Source: an uncultured Bacilli bacterium (lineage in GTDB: Bacteria > Bacillota_I > Bacilli_A > RF39 > UBA660). Taken from it: DNA of 27,639 bases. A program made the position numbers and the translations under genes. Numbering within the stretch: the first letter of the stretch is position 1; every line of letters starts with the position of its first letter. The notes under the pieces are model-generated. The model was not told where the DNA came from and ran no database searches. It saw only the letters and a program-made list of their open reading frames with translations. The stretch is taken from the NCBI GenBank assembly GCA_947627145.1, contig CANQUW010000002.1, forward strand, positions 1-27,639. The letters are read 5' to 3'. This document shows positions 15,651 through 22,509 of the stretch, piece by piece.

Positions 15651-15679
15651 TTTACAATAATTTTATATTGTGTTATAAT
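15651..15679 (+). promoter_or_regulatory. promoter of the T-box pheST operon
   Basis: TTTACA (15651-15656), 17-nt spacer ending TGT, perfect TATAAT (15674-15679) with extended -10. The -35 abuts the frr stop codon. Transcription should begin about 15686. Confidence 0.75.
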
Positions 15680-15699
15680 ATAAGAGTTTTAAAAAACAG

Positions 15700-15910
15700 T
15701 GAGGAAGAAGTAGTAATAAAATATATTATTTAAAGAGAGAGTCTGTTTGGTGTGAAGGCTTGATAATAGTTTATGAATTCGTCTTCTTAGTTTCTATAAC
15801 AAAATTATAGACGGGTGTCTCCGTTAAAGACTATTAAGTGTATAGTAAAACTATAAATTAAGGTGGTACCACGGATATGTTTCGTCCTTAAGTTATAGTT
15901 TTTTATTTTT
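15700..15910 (+). promoter_or_regulatory. T-box riboswitch, phenylalanine specific
   Basis: The leader of pheS carries the T-box core AAGGTGGTACCACG at 15860-15873, whose TGGT bulge can pair with the ACCA end of uncharged tRNA. Stem I is closed by AAGAAG (15705-15710) with CTTCTT (15783-15788), and TTC at 15778-15780, in GAA-TTC context, is the expected specifier for the phenylalanine anticodon GAA. A stem III-like hairpin (15841-15855) and a terminator (15849-15910) follow. Uncharged tRNA-Phe would stabilise the antiterminator and switch on pheST. The exact Stem I fold was not computed. Confidence 0.92.
15849..15910 (+). terminator. T-box leader terminator
   Basis: AACTATA (15849-15855) plus TTAAGG (15858-15863) pair with CCTTAA (15886-15891) plus TATAGTT (15894-15900), then a T-rich tract to 15910. 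The 5' arm overlaps the T-box element, so terminator and antiterminator are mutually exclusive. Confidence 0.85.
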
Positions 15911-15923
15911 TAGGAGGGATAAA

Positions 15924-16982
15924 ATGGATAATAAAAAAATTGAAGAGATTAAAAAACTTATAGAAAGTGAAAAAGAAAGTATTAAAGATCAAAATAGTTT
16001 AAATGATTATAAAGTTAAATTCTTAGGTAAAAAAGGATTAGTTACTGAACTATCTTCTATGATGAAAGATATTAAACCAGAAGAGAGAAGAGAAGCTGGT
16101 CAAATGTTAAATGAATTAAAGAAAAGTGTTAATTCTATAATTGAAGAGAAACGTAATGAATTAGAAGAGGAAGAATGGAATAAAAGACTTAAAGAAGAGA
16201 GTATAGATATATCACTTCCTGCTACTGAAATTAGAGTAGGTGCTCCTAATATTTTAGAGAAAGTTATAGAAGATATAGAAGAATATTTTATGTCACAAGG
16301 ATATGATGTAGTAGATGGACCTGAAGTAGAAGAAGATAGATATAACTTTGAACTTTTAAATATACCAAAAGGACATCCTGCAAGAGATGCTCAAGATACT
16401 TTTTATATTAAAGATGAAGATATCCTACTTCGTAGTCAAACTTCTCCTGTACAAATTAGAACTATGTTAAAAGGAAAAGGTAAGACTCCAATTCGTATGA
16501 TATGTCCAGGTAAGACTTATAGAAGAGATGATGATGATGCTACTCATTCACATCAATTTATGCAGATAGAAGGACTTTTAGTCGATAAAAATATTTCTTT
16601 ATCTGATTTAAAAGGAACTTTTGATGGAATAGCTAAACATTTATTTGGTCCTGATTGTAAAACTAGATTTAGACCTAGTTATTATCAGTTTACAGAACCT
16701 TCAGTCGAGACTGATATAACATGTTTTGCATGTAAAGGAGATGGATGTAGTTTATGTAAAAATACTGGATGGCTTACTGTTAGTGGTGCTGGTATGGTAC
16801 ATCCTAATGTTTTAAGAAACTGTGGTTATGATCCAAAGGAATGGAGCGGATTCGCTTTTGGATTTGGAGCTGAAAGACTTGCTATGCTTAAATATGGAAT
16901 AGATGATATTCGTGCGTTTTATCAAACTGACTTACGTGAAGCGGTAACTTTTGATAGAAAGGAGAGTGATTTGGATGATTAG
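15924..16982 (+). CDS. pheS: phenylalanyl-tRNA synthetase alpha subunit
   Basis: Catalytic subunit of the alpha2-beta2 enzyme that charges tRNA-Phe. An N-terminal coiled coil (about residues 1-90) binds tRNA. The class II core has motif 2 with F/Y-R-R-D-D-x-D-A-T-H-S-H-Q-F near 205-213, the C-F-A-C...C-S-L-C insert typical of Gram-positive PheS, G-A-G-M-V-H-P, and motif 3 G-F-G-A-E-R-L-A-M-L-K-Y-G. At 352 aa it is full length. GGAGGG lies 7 nt before the ATG. It overlaps pheT by 8 nt and is controlled by the T-box leader. Confidence 0.97.
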   Translation: MDNKKIEEIKKLIESEKESIKDQNSLNDYKVKFLGKKGLVTELSSMMKDIKPEERREAGQMLNELKKSVNSIIEEKRNELEEEEWNKRLKEESIDISLPATEIRVGAPNILEKVIEDIEEYFMSQGYDVVDGPEVEEDRYNFELLNIPKGHPARDAQDTFYIKDEDILLRSQTSPVQIRTMLKGKGKTPIRMICPGKTYRRDDDDATHSHQFMQIEGLLVDKNISLSDLKGTFDGIAKHLFGPDCKTRFRPSYYQFTEPSVETDITCFACKGDGCSLCKNTGWLTVSGAGMVHPNVLRNCGYDPKEWSGFAFGFGAERLAMLKYGIDDIRAFYQTDLREAVTFDRKESDLDD

Positions 16983-19350
16983 TTTAGAGTGGGTATCTGA
17001 TTATGTTGATATAAGTGATCAAGATTTACGTGAACTTGCTGTTAAAATTACTAAAGCAGGTGTTAATGTTGAAGGTGTTATATCAAAACATATTGATAAT
17101 TTGGTAGTTGGTGAAATTATTAAGTGTACACCACATCCTGATAGTGACCATTTAAATGTTTGTATTGTAGATACTGGAGAAGATACACCTCGCCAAATAG
17201 TTTGTGGTGCTGATAATGTACGTGAAGGGCTTAAAGTAATTGTTGCTTTGCCTGGTGCTGTACTTCCTGGAGATTTTGAAATTAAAAAAGGTAAAATTCG
17301 TGGTCAAGAATCTGATGGTATGATATGTGCTTTGTTTGAACTTGGACTTGAAGAAAAAACTGAAGAAACCTATGCTAAGGGAATCCATGAAATGGATGAT
17401 GATGCTGAAGTAGGCAAAGACCCTATTAAAGAAATGAATATGGATGATACTTTATACGAGTTAGATGTTCATAAACATAGAAATAATGATTGTTATTATC
17501 ATATTGGTTTTGCTTACGAAGTAGGTTCTATTCTAAATCGTCCAGTTACTCTTCCTAAAAGAGATTTTAAACCTATAAAAGATAAGATTGATGACCATTT
17601 CTCACTTGAAGTTAAAACTCCAAAATGTCCTTTCTATTTAGCTAAGATGGTTACTGATGTTGAGATTAAAGAGTCTCCTGATTTTATTAAAAGACGTCTT
17701 AGTGCAGCAGGTATGAGACCTATTAATAATGTTGTAGATATTTCTAACTATGTTATGCTTGAATTTGGTCAACCTCTTCATTTTTTCGATAAAGAAAAAC
17801 TTGGAGATAAAATTGTTGTAAGAGATGCTAAAGATGATGAAGAAATTATTACTCTTGATGAAAAGATGCGAGACTTAAATCATAATGATATAGTTATAAC
17901 TGATGGTACTAAACCTGTATGTATTGCTGGTGTTATGGGTGGAGCTAACTCTGGAGTTGATGATAACACTAAAACAATTTTAATAGAAAGTGCAATATTT
18001 GATGCTGTAAGTATTAGGTATACTGCATCAAAATTAGACCTTAAAAGTGAAGCATCTATTCGCTATGGTAAAGGACTTAATTATGAATATACAGAAATGG
18101 CAATTGAGAGAGCATGCCACTTATTAGAAAAATATGCCAATGCTAAGGTACTTGATGGGATAGTAAGATATGACCATGTAGATAAAACTCCTAAAGTAGT
18201 TAAATTTAAAGCAGATGAAGTTAATACTTTACTTGGTATTACTATAACAGTTGAAGATATGGAAGTTGAACTTAATAGACTTGGTTTTGAATTTAAGAGA
18301 AATAAGGATTCTTTTGAAGTTACAATTCCTAATAGACGACTAGATATGGATCCAAACGTTGCTGATATTGCAGAAGAAATAGGAAGGCTTTATGGATACC
18401 ATAATCTAGCAAGCACCCTTCCAAGAATTCCCTTAAGAAGAGGTCAATATGTCGGAGATGTTAAATATCGTAAGATTATATCTAAAAGACTTAGATTACT
18501 TGGCCTTAATGAAACTAAGACTTATACTTTAACTTCTCCTAAGAATGCTAGTTTATTTAATTATGATAATAAAGAACAAATTATTTTACCTAATCCTATG
18601 AGTCAAGATAAATCTGTTATTAGAACAACGCTTATTCCTTCTTTAATAGATGTTTATAAATATAATAAAGCACGTCATGTTAAAGATATTTACTTATATG
18701 AGATTAGTAAGACTTATGATAAAGATTATAATGAAGAAAGTAAAATAGCTATGCTTATTTCAGGTAATTATATAAATAATAATTGGCATGGTGTTAATAT
18801 AAAAGCAGATTTTTATTTAATTAAAGGTATACTTACTAATTTACTTGACTATCTAGGATTTAGAAATAGATATACATTTGAAGTTAGTGATATAGATAAT
18901 ATGCATCCTGGAATGAGTGCTAGAGTATATTTAGATAGAGAAGAGATTGGTATAATAGGTAGAGTACATCCTAAAACAGTAAAAGATGATATATATGTAT
19001 GTGAGGTTTCTTTAAATAAATTAATGAGAAAAGTAAAACCTATTAAATTTAAGAAAGCTCCAATTTATCCTTCAATTGAAAAAGATTTAGCATTTGTAGT
19101 TAAACTTGATGTTACTGCAGATAAATTAATTAAAGATATTAAAAAGTCTGGAGGACGTTTACTTGATTCTATTAAAGTATTTGATGTATATACAGGAGAA
19201 AATGTAGGTAAAGATGAAAAATCTATTGCATTTAATCTTACATTTATGGATTCAAATAGAACTCTAACAGATGATGAGGTTATGGAACAATTTAATAATA
19301 TAATTAAATATGTTTGTGATAAGAATAATGCTAAGATTAGAGATAAGTAG
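16975..19350 (+). CDS. pheT: phenylalanyl-tRNA synthetase beta subunit
   Basis: A 791-aa beta subunit. Domains in order: N-terminal B1 (M-I-S-L-E-W-V-S-D-Y), tRNA-binding OB fold at about 40-150 (V-V-G-E-I...H-P-D-S-D-H-L), B3/B4 editing domain that hydrolyses Tyr-tRNA-Phe (about 200-400), B5 (about 405-475, I-P-N-R-R-L-D), the catalytic-like core, and the C-terminal ferredoxin-like anticodon-binding domain (about 700-791, Y-P-S-I-E-K-D-L-A-F-V-V). ATG 16975 is chosen because AAAGGAG at 16958-16964 is correctly placed; a TTG at 16951 would be inside pheS with no ribosome site. The overlap with the pheS stop implies coupled synthesis. Followed by a strong terminator. Confidence 0.97.
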   Translation: MISLEWVSDYVDISDQDLRELAVKITKAGVNVEGVISKHIDNLVVGEIIKCTPHPDSDHLNVCIVDTGEDTPRQIVCGADNVREGLKVIVALPGAVLPGDFEIKKGKIRGQESDGMICALFELGLEEKTEETYAKGIHEMDDDAEVGKDPIKEMNMDDTLYELDVHKHRNNDCYYHIGFAYEVGSILNRPVTLPKRDFKPIKDKIDDHFSLEVKTPKCPFYLAKMVTDVEIKESPDFIKRRLSAAGMRPINNVVDISNYVMLEFGQPLHFFDKEKLGDKIVVRDAKDDEEIITLDEKMRDLNHNDIVITDGTKPVCIAGVMGGANSGVDDNTKTILIESAIFDAVSIRYTASKLDLKSEASIRYGKGLNYEYTEMAIERACHLLEKYANAKVLDGIVRYDHVDKTPKVVKFKADEVNTLLGITITVEDMEVELNRLGFEFKRNKDSFEVTIPNRRLDMDPNVADIAEEIGRLYGYHNLASTLPRIPLRRGQYVGDVKYRKIISKRLRLLGLNETKTYTLTSPKNASLFNYDNKEQIILPNPMSQDKSVIRTTLIPSLIDVYKYNKARHVKDIYLYEISKTYDKDYNEESKIAMLISGNYINNNWHGVNIKADFYLIKGILTNLLDYLGFRNRYTFEVSDIDNMHPGMSARVYLDREEIGIIGRVHPKTVKDDIYVCEVSLNKLMRKVKPIKFKKAPIYPSIEKDLAFVVKLDVTADKLIKDIKKSGGRLLDSIKVFDVYTGENVGKDEKSIAFNLTFMDSNRTLTDDEVMEQFNNIIKYVCDKNNAKIRDK

Positions 19351-19371
19351 AAATATTTAATTTATTTATGG

Positions 19372-19405
19372 AAGAACAATGTTTATATATTGTTCTTTTT
19401 ATTTT
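19372..19405 (+). terminator. terminator of pheST
   Basis: Nine-base-pair stem (19372-19380 with 19389-19397), 8-nt loop, then a T-rich tail. Confidence 0.85.
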
Positions 19406-19427
19406 TAAATACAAAAAAGTAACTTAC

Positions 19428-19455
19428 TTGACAATTACTTTTAATGTGTTATTAT
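19428..19455 (+). promoter_or_regulatory. promoter of the WG-repeat-like gene, with overlapping inverted repeat
   Basis: TTGACA (19428-19433), 16-nt spacer, TGT-TATTAT (19447-19455, extended -10). The -35 lies inside a perfect inverted repeat AAAAGTAA (19415-19422) and TTACTTTT (19435-19442) with a 12-nt centre, a plausible operator. A leader of about 40 nt leads to GGGAGG and the ATG at 19505. Confidence 0.7.
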
Positions 19456-19504
19456 AGAATTATCAAGATAGTTTGAAATATATAATATCAGGGAGGTTAT
19501 TTTT

Positions 19505-20356
19505 ATGAAAAAAGATATTAATTTAAATCCAAACGAAATTGAAAGTATTTTTTGTCTTAGATCTTTTCAAGATGAAGCTGATAAGGATTGCTATGTATAT
19601 TGTTATCAGATTAATGGTAAAGGAGAATATATTTCTATAGTTAATTACAAAGATGGTAAAAGAGTAATTGGAAATGATGTTTATAGTGATAGAGGATCTT
19701 TTGTTAATGGCTATAAAGTAGTTGAGACTGCTCCTAGTGAATATGCTTATATTAGAGAAAAAGATAATGCTTTACTTCCAGGAAGATTTGATGTAGCTAC
19801 TAATTTTAATGAATATGGACTTGCTATGGTTGCAAAAGATGGTAGAGCAACTTGGATAAATGAGAATTTAGATATGCTTACTATGGATAGAGGAATGGTT
19901 CCTTATGAAGAAGTAGTTAATACTTGTAAATTTGGTTTTCAAGGAGTTAATGCTTTTAGTAAAGGAGAAAAACCTTTAGCTAGAGTAATTGACCGTAGTG
20001 TTAAAGTAATTGGTGAAGAGGGTAGAAATGTAGCTTTTGGTTTTGCTTATATAAAACCAAATACTGAATTTAAAGAATTCTTTAAATATAATGGAGAAAA
20101 TCTATCATCTCGTAGTAAAGTTAATTTTGAATATGGTTGTGGTAGTGACTTTGATGAAAGAGGATATGCTGTTGGTAATAGTTATGTTTTCTTTGATAGA
20201 GGAGCTTATATACCAGTTGAAGAATTTAGAAATGTATGTCGTCAAGATGCACTTCTTGGTTTAATTAATGGAGTTGTAAATGATGTATATGATAAGAGTT
20301 TAGAAAATAATAATATAAGAAAAAAATCTTATTCATTAAAATATGCTAGGAAATAG
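19505..20356 (+). CDS. protein of unknown function with WG-repeat-like segments
   Basis: A 283-aa protein, not confidently recognised. Two or more segments have the spacing of WG beta repeats: F-D-V-A-T-N-F-N-E-Y-G-L-A-M-V...D-G-R-A-T-W-I-N near the middle, and D-F-D-E-R-G-Y-A-V...F-D-R-G-A-Y-I-P-V near the end. WG repeats usually form solenoids used for binding, but the key Trp-Gly pair is not conserved here. There is no signal peptide or membrane helix, so it should be cytosolic. It is rich in Asp, Asn and Tyr and has ordinary codon use for the flanks. It is transcribed alone from a strong promoter with a possible operator and ends in a strong terminator. Neighbours (pheST, a surface protein) say nothing about its job. 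Confidence 0.7.
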   Translation: MKKDINLNPNEIESIFCLRSFQDEADKDCYVYCYQINGKGEYISIVNYKDGKRVIGNDVYSDRGSFVNGYKVVETAPSEYAYIREKDNALLPGRFDVATNFNEYGLAMVAKDGRATWINENLDMLTMDRGMVPYEEVVNTCKFGFQGVNAFSKGEKPLARVIDRSVKVIGEEGRNVAFGFAYIKPNTEFKEFFKYNGENLSSRSKVNFEYGCGSDFDERGYAVGNSYVFFDRGAYIPVEEFRNVCRQDALLGLINGVVNDVYDKSLENNNIRKKSYSLKYARK

Positions 20357-20387
20357 ATAAAAAAATCTATTTCTTTTTATTTTTTTT
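20349..20387 (+). terminator. terminator of the WG-repeat-like gene
   Basis: GAAATAGAT (20350-20358) pairs with ATCTATTTC (20365-20373) across an A-rich loop, followed by a long T tract. It includes the stop codon. Confidence 0.85.
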
Positions 20388-20488
20388 GTTAAATACCAAA
20401 AATTTCCACAAAATTTATAATATTTTTATCTTATAATATAATTAGTAGAATAAATAATAATATATCTAGTATGAAGGTAGGAGATAAA

Positions 20489-21949
20489 ATGAAATATAGA
20501 ATCCAAAGATTTTTTAATATGAAAAATGGTTATTTAATTGGTATGATTTTAATGGTAGCATTTGTATGTGTTAGTACTTTTTCTTATGCTTTATTTACTG
20601 CAAGTGCTGAAAGACGTGGGGCTTTGAATATAGTTTCGGGGAATTTGTATTCTCTTATTACTAGTAGTAGTTTTAATGAACAAAAACAAGTGATTGTAAA
20701 TCCTTCCAGTAGTAAGACTTTTGAAGTAAAACTTACTAATGTAAATGGAGTAGATGCTAAATTTAATTTTTATTACTCATCAACTAGTGATAATATTGAA
20801 ATTGGATATATAATCGATAAAGAGACTCCTCCAACTGAGACAGGCGTTTTATTAAAACAAAATGGACAGAGTGGTGATAGTCAAACATATTTAATACAAA
20901 TCAATAATAAAGATGAAGTAGCACCAGTTACGGTTACATTTGGAAGTGATGTTGGGCTTAGTACAAAAGATCTTGCTTTTCCAAATGATAAACACATTTT
21001 GGAAGAAATAAAAACGACTGATGTTAATGGTATTCCTGTTACTGGTAAAAAAGATTATAATAGTGCAACAGATGATGAGAAACATGGTATGTTTAGATTT
21101 ATTCATAAAAATGATGAAACAGATGAAACTACTATTGATTATCGTTACATAGGAAATAATCCATATAATTATGTAAATTTACTAGGTACAGATGCAGGGA
21201 AGACAGATGCTAATCTATGGAGAATAATTGGAGTGTTTGAAGAAGAGAATGCAGAAGGCGTTAAAGAGAAAAGGATAAAATTAATATTAAATGAAAGATT
21301 AAATAATACTGGTTATGCATGGGATAATGATGGAAATTATGGTTCTAATAACTGGGCTAGACCAGCAGCAATGAATACAATATTAAATGGAGCATTCTGG
21401 AATGGAACAAGTGGAAATTGTCCTAATGATGGAAATGGTTCTACAACAAGTTGTAGTTTTTCAAGTTATGGAATGAGTAGTGTACAAGATAAGATAGAGA
21501 AAATGAAATGGAAACTTGGAGGAGCACCATGGAATAGTAATAGAAGTACGGAAAGTTTTTTCTCGGCTGAGAGAGAAAGTGTAATACCAGATGGAGCAAG
21601 TGCAACAGATGATGAAAATGTAGGATTGATGTATCCTAGTGATTATGGATATACTTTTGCCAACGGAGTAAGTGATATTTGTTATAATACCTTAAGTAAT
21701 AATAATTGTAATTCAATAGAGGGAGCAAAAAGTTGGTTGTGGAAGAAAGATTACTACCAGTGGACTATAACTCCACGTTCCGACTATACTGACTATGTGT
21801 TCAGTGTTTACGGTGGTAACGATGCTTATGTCAATGGTAATGGAGCATACAATAATAGTACTGGTGTCCTTCCAGTAGTATATTTAAAATCTAGTATTGG
21901 TATTACTGGAGGATATGGAACAAAGACGGAACCATATACAGTTGGGTAA
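20489..21949 (+). CDS. membrane-anchored surface protein with a possibly diversified C-terminal domain
   Basis: A 486-aa protein with one N-terminal hydrophobic segment (about residues 11-33, ending F-S-Y-A-L-F-T-A-S) that serves as signal or anchor. A beta-rich extracellular part follows, and then a C-terminal domain running from about L-W-R-I-I-G-V-F to the end, with short disulphide-capable C-P-N-D...C-S-F and D-I-C...N-N-C pairs, Y-P-S-D-Y-G-Y, Q-W-T-I-T-P and a closing L-P-V-V-Y-L-K-S. I recall this C-terminal layout from large families of surface proteins in gut Bacilli; the function is unknown. Residues 422-460 (21752-21868) use NNC codons far more than the rest and may be a variable region; see findings. 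TAGGAG at 20479-20483 fits ATG 20489, so the in-frame ATG at 20471 is rejected. Possible -10 boxes lie at 20416-20421 and 20432-20437, without a good -35. Confidence 0.75.
   Translation: MKYRIQRFFNMKNGYLIGMILMVAFVCVSTFSYALFTASAERRGALNIVSGNLYSLITSSSFNEQKQVIVNPSSSKTFEVKLTNVNGVDAKFNFYYSSTSDNIEIGYIIDKETPPTETGVLLKQNGQSGDSQTYLIQINNKDEVAPVTVTFGSDVGLSTKDLAFPNDKHILEEIKTTDVNGIPVTGKKDYNSATDDEKHGMFRFIHKNDETDETTIDYRYIGNNPYNYVNLLGTDAGKTDANLWRIIGVFEEENAEGVKEKRIKLILNERLNNTGYAWDNDGNYGSNNWARPAAMNTILNGAFWNGTSGNCPNDGNGSTTSCSFSSYGMSSVQDKIEKMKWKLGGAPWNSNRSTESFFSAERESVIPDGASATDDENVGLMYPSDYGYTFANGVSDICYNTLSNNNCNSIEGAKSWLWKKDYYQWTITPRSDYTDYVFSVYGGNDAYVNGNGAYNNSTGVLPVVYLKSSIGITGGYGTKTEPYTVG
21752..21868 (+). other. 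candidate variable region (NNC-codon patch) in the surface protein gene
   Basis: Of 39 codons here, 11 end in C (TAC, TAC, TCC, GAC, GAC, TTC, TAC, AAC, GTC, TAC, GTC), against roughly 3 percent by hand count in the preceding ~420 codons. G+C is about 41 percent in a gene that is otherwise much lower. NNC codons that could all derive from AAC by changes at adenines are what adenine-directed mutagenesis of a template repeat produces. No template repeat or reverse transcriptase is in the window. Confidence 0.35.
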
Positions 21950-21960
21950 TTATATTAATT

Positions 21961-21984
21961 AAGAGCTTATTATAGCTCTTTTTT
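21961..21984 (+). terminator. terminator of the surface protein gene
   Basis: AAGAGCT (21961-21967) pairs with AGCTCTT (21974-21980), 6-nt loop, then a short T run. Confidence 0.75.
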
Positions 21985-21987
21985 CTA

Positions 21988-22016
21988 TTGACATTTATTT
22001 TATATTAGAGTATATT
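21988..22016 (+). promoter_or_regulatory. promoter of the marR-ABC exporter operon
   Basis: Perfect TTGACA (21988-21993), 17-nt spacer, TATATT (22011-22016). Start of transcription is expected at about 22023, inside the operator that follows. Confidence 0.8.
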
Positions 22017-22021
22017 AGTAT

Positions 22022-22041
22022 TTGGTTAGGTAACTAACTAA
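22022..22041. promoter_or_regulatory. palindromic operator for the MarR repressor
   Basis: TTGGTTAG (22022-22029) and CTAACTAA (22034-22041) form a 20-base palindrome with a 4-nt centre and one mismatched pair. It covers the expected transcription start just before the marR gene, the normal place for MarR autorepression. Confidence 0.7.
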
Positions 22042-22056
22042 AAAGAGGTGTGTATT

Positions 22057-22509
22057 TTGGAAAGGTATCCTATAAAAGAGATTAAATGTTTTGAGAACGA
22101 GATTAGAAGAAAAATTATTATTAAAGATAAGAAATTTATGGTTAGTAATTATTCTCAAGTACAAGTAATAAAATATTTGGTGGATAATATTAATAAAGAT
22201 ATATCTCAAAAAGAACTTGAAAATGTACTTAGTATTCGTAAATCTACTATGTCTGGAATATTAGATACTATGGAGAAGAGAAATATAATTAAAAGAGTTT
22301 CTTCTTTAGAAGATAGACGTAGTAAAATTATTAAGTTTAGTGATGAAAATATAAAACATCATAGAGAAGTAGTAGATAAAATGAAGGTTATTAATAATAT
22401 TATTACTAAAGATATTTCTAAAGAAAAGTTAGATATATTTTTTGAAGTATTAGACAAGATGCGAGAAAATATGAATAAGGAGGAAGATGAAATTGATAAA
22501 ATTATTTAA
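22057..22509 (+). CDS. MarR-family transcriptional regulator
   Basis: A 150-aa winged-helix repressor. After an N-terminal dimerisation helix, residues about 25-105 hold the wHTH: Q-V-Q-V-I-K-Y-L, I-S-Q-K-E-L-E-N-V-L, the recognition helix I-R-K-S-T-M-S-G-I-L-D-T-M-E, and the wing S-S-L-E-D-R-R-S-K, in which the D-R-R is a family hallmark. A C-terminal helix completes the dimer. The start is taken as TTG 22057, 6 nt after AGAGGTG (22044-22050); GTG 22048 would lie inside that ribosome site. It probably represses its own operon by binding the palindrome at 22022-22041 and releases it on binding a toxic ligand exported by the downstream transporter (inference from family and layout). Confidence 0.88.
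   Translation: MERYPIKEIKCFENEIRRKIIIKDKKFMVSNYSQVQVIKYLVDNINKDISQKELENVLSIRKSTMSGILDTMEKRNIIKRVSSLEDRRSKIIKFSDENIKHHREVVDKMKVINNIITKDISKEKLDIFFEVLDKMRENMNKEEDEIDKII

Noticed and set aside
15654..15671. ACAATA...TATTGT hairpin as a terminator of frr
   Set aside because: No T run follows, and the bases belong to the -35 and spacer of the pheST promoter.
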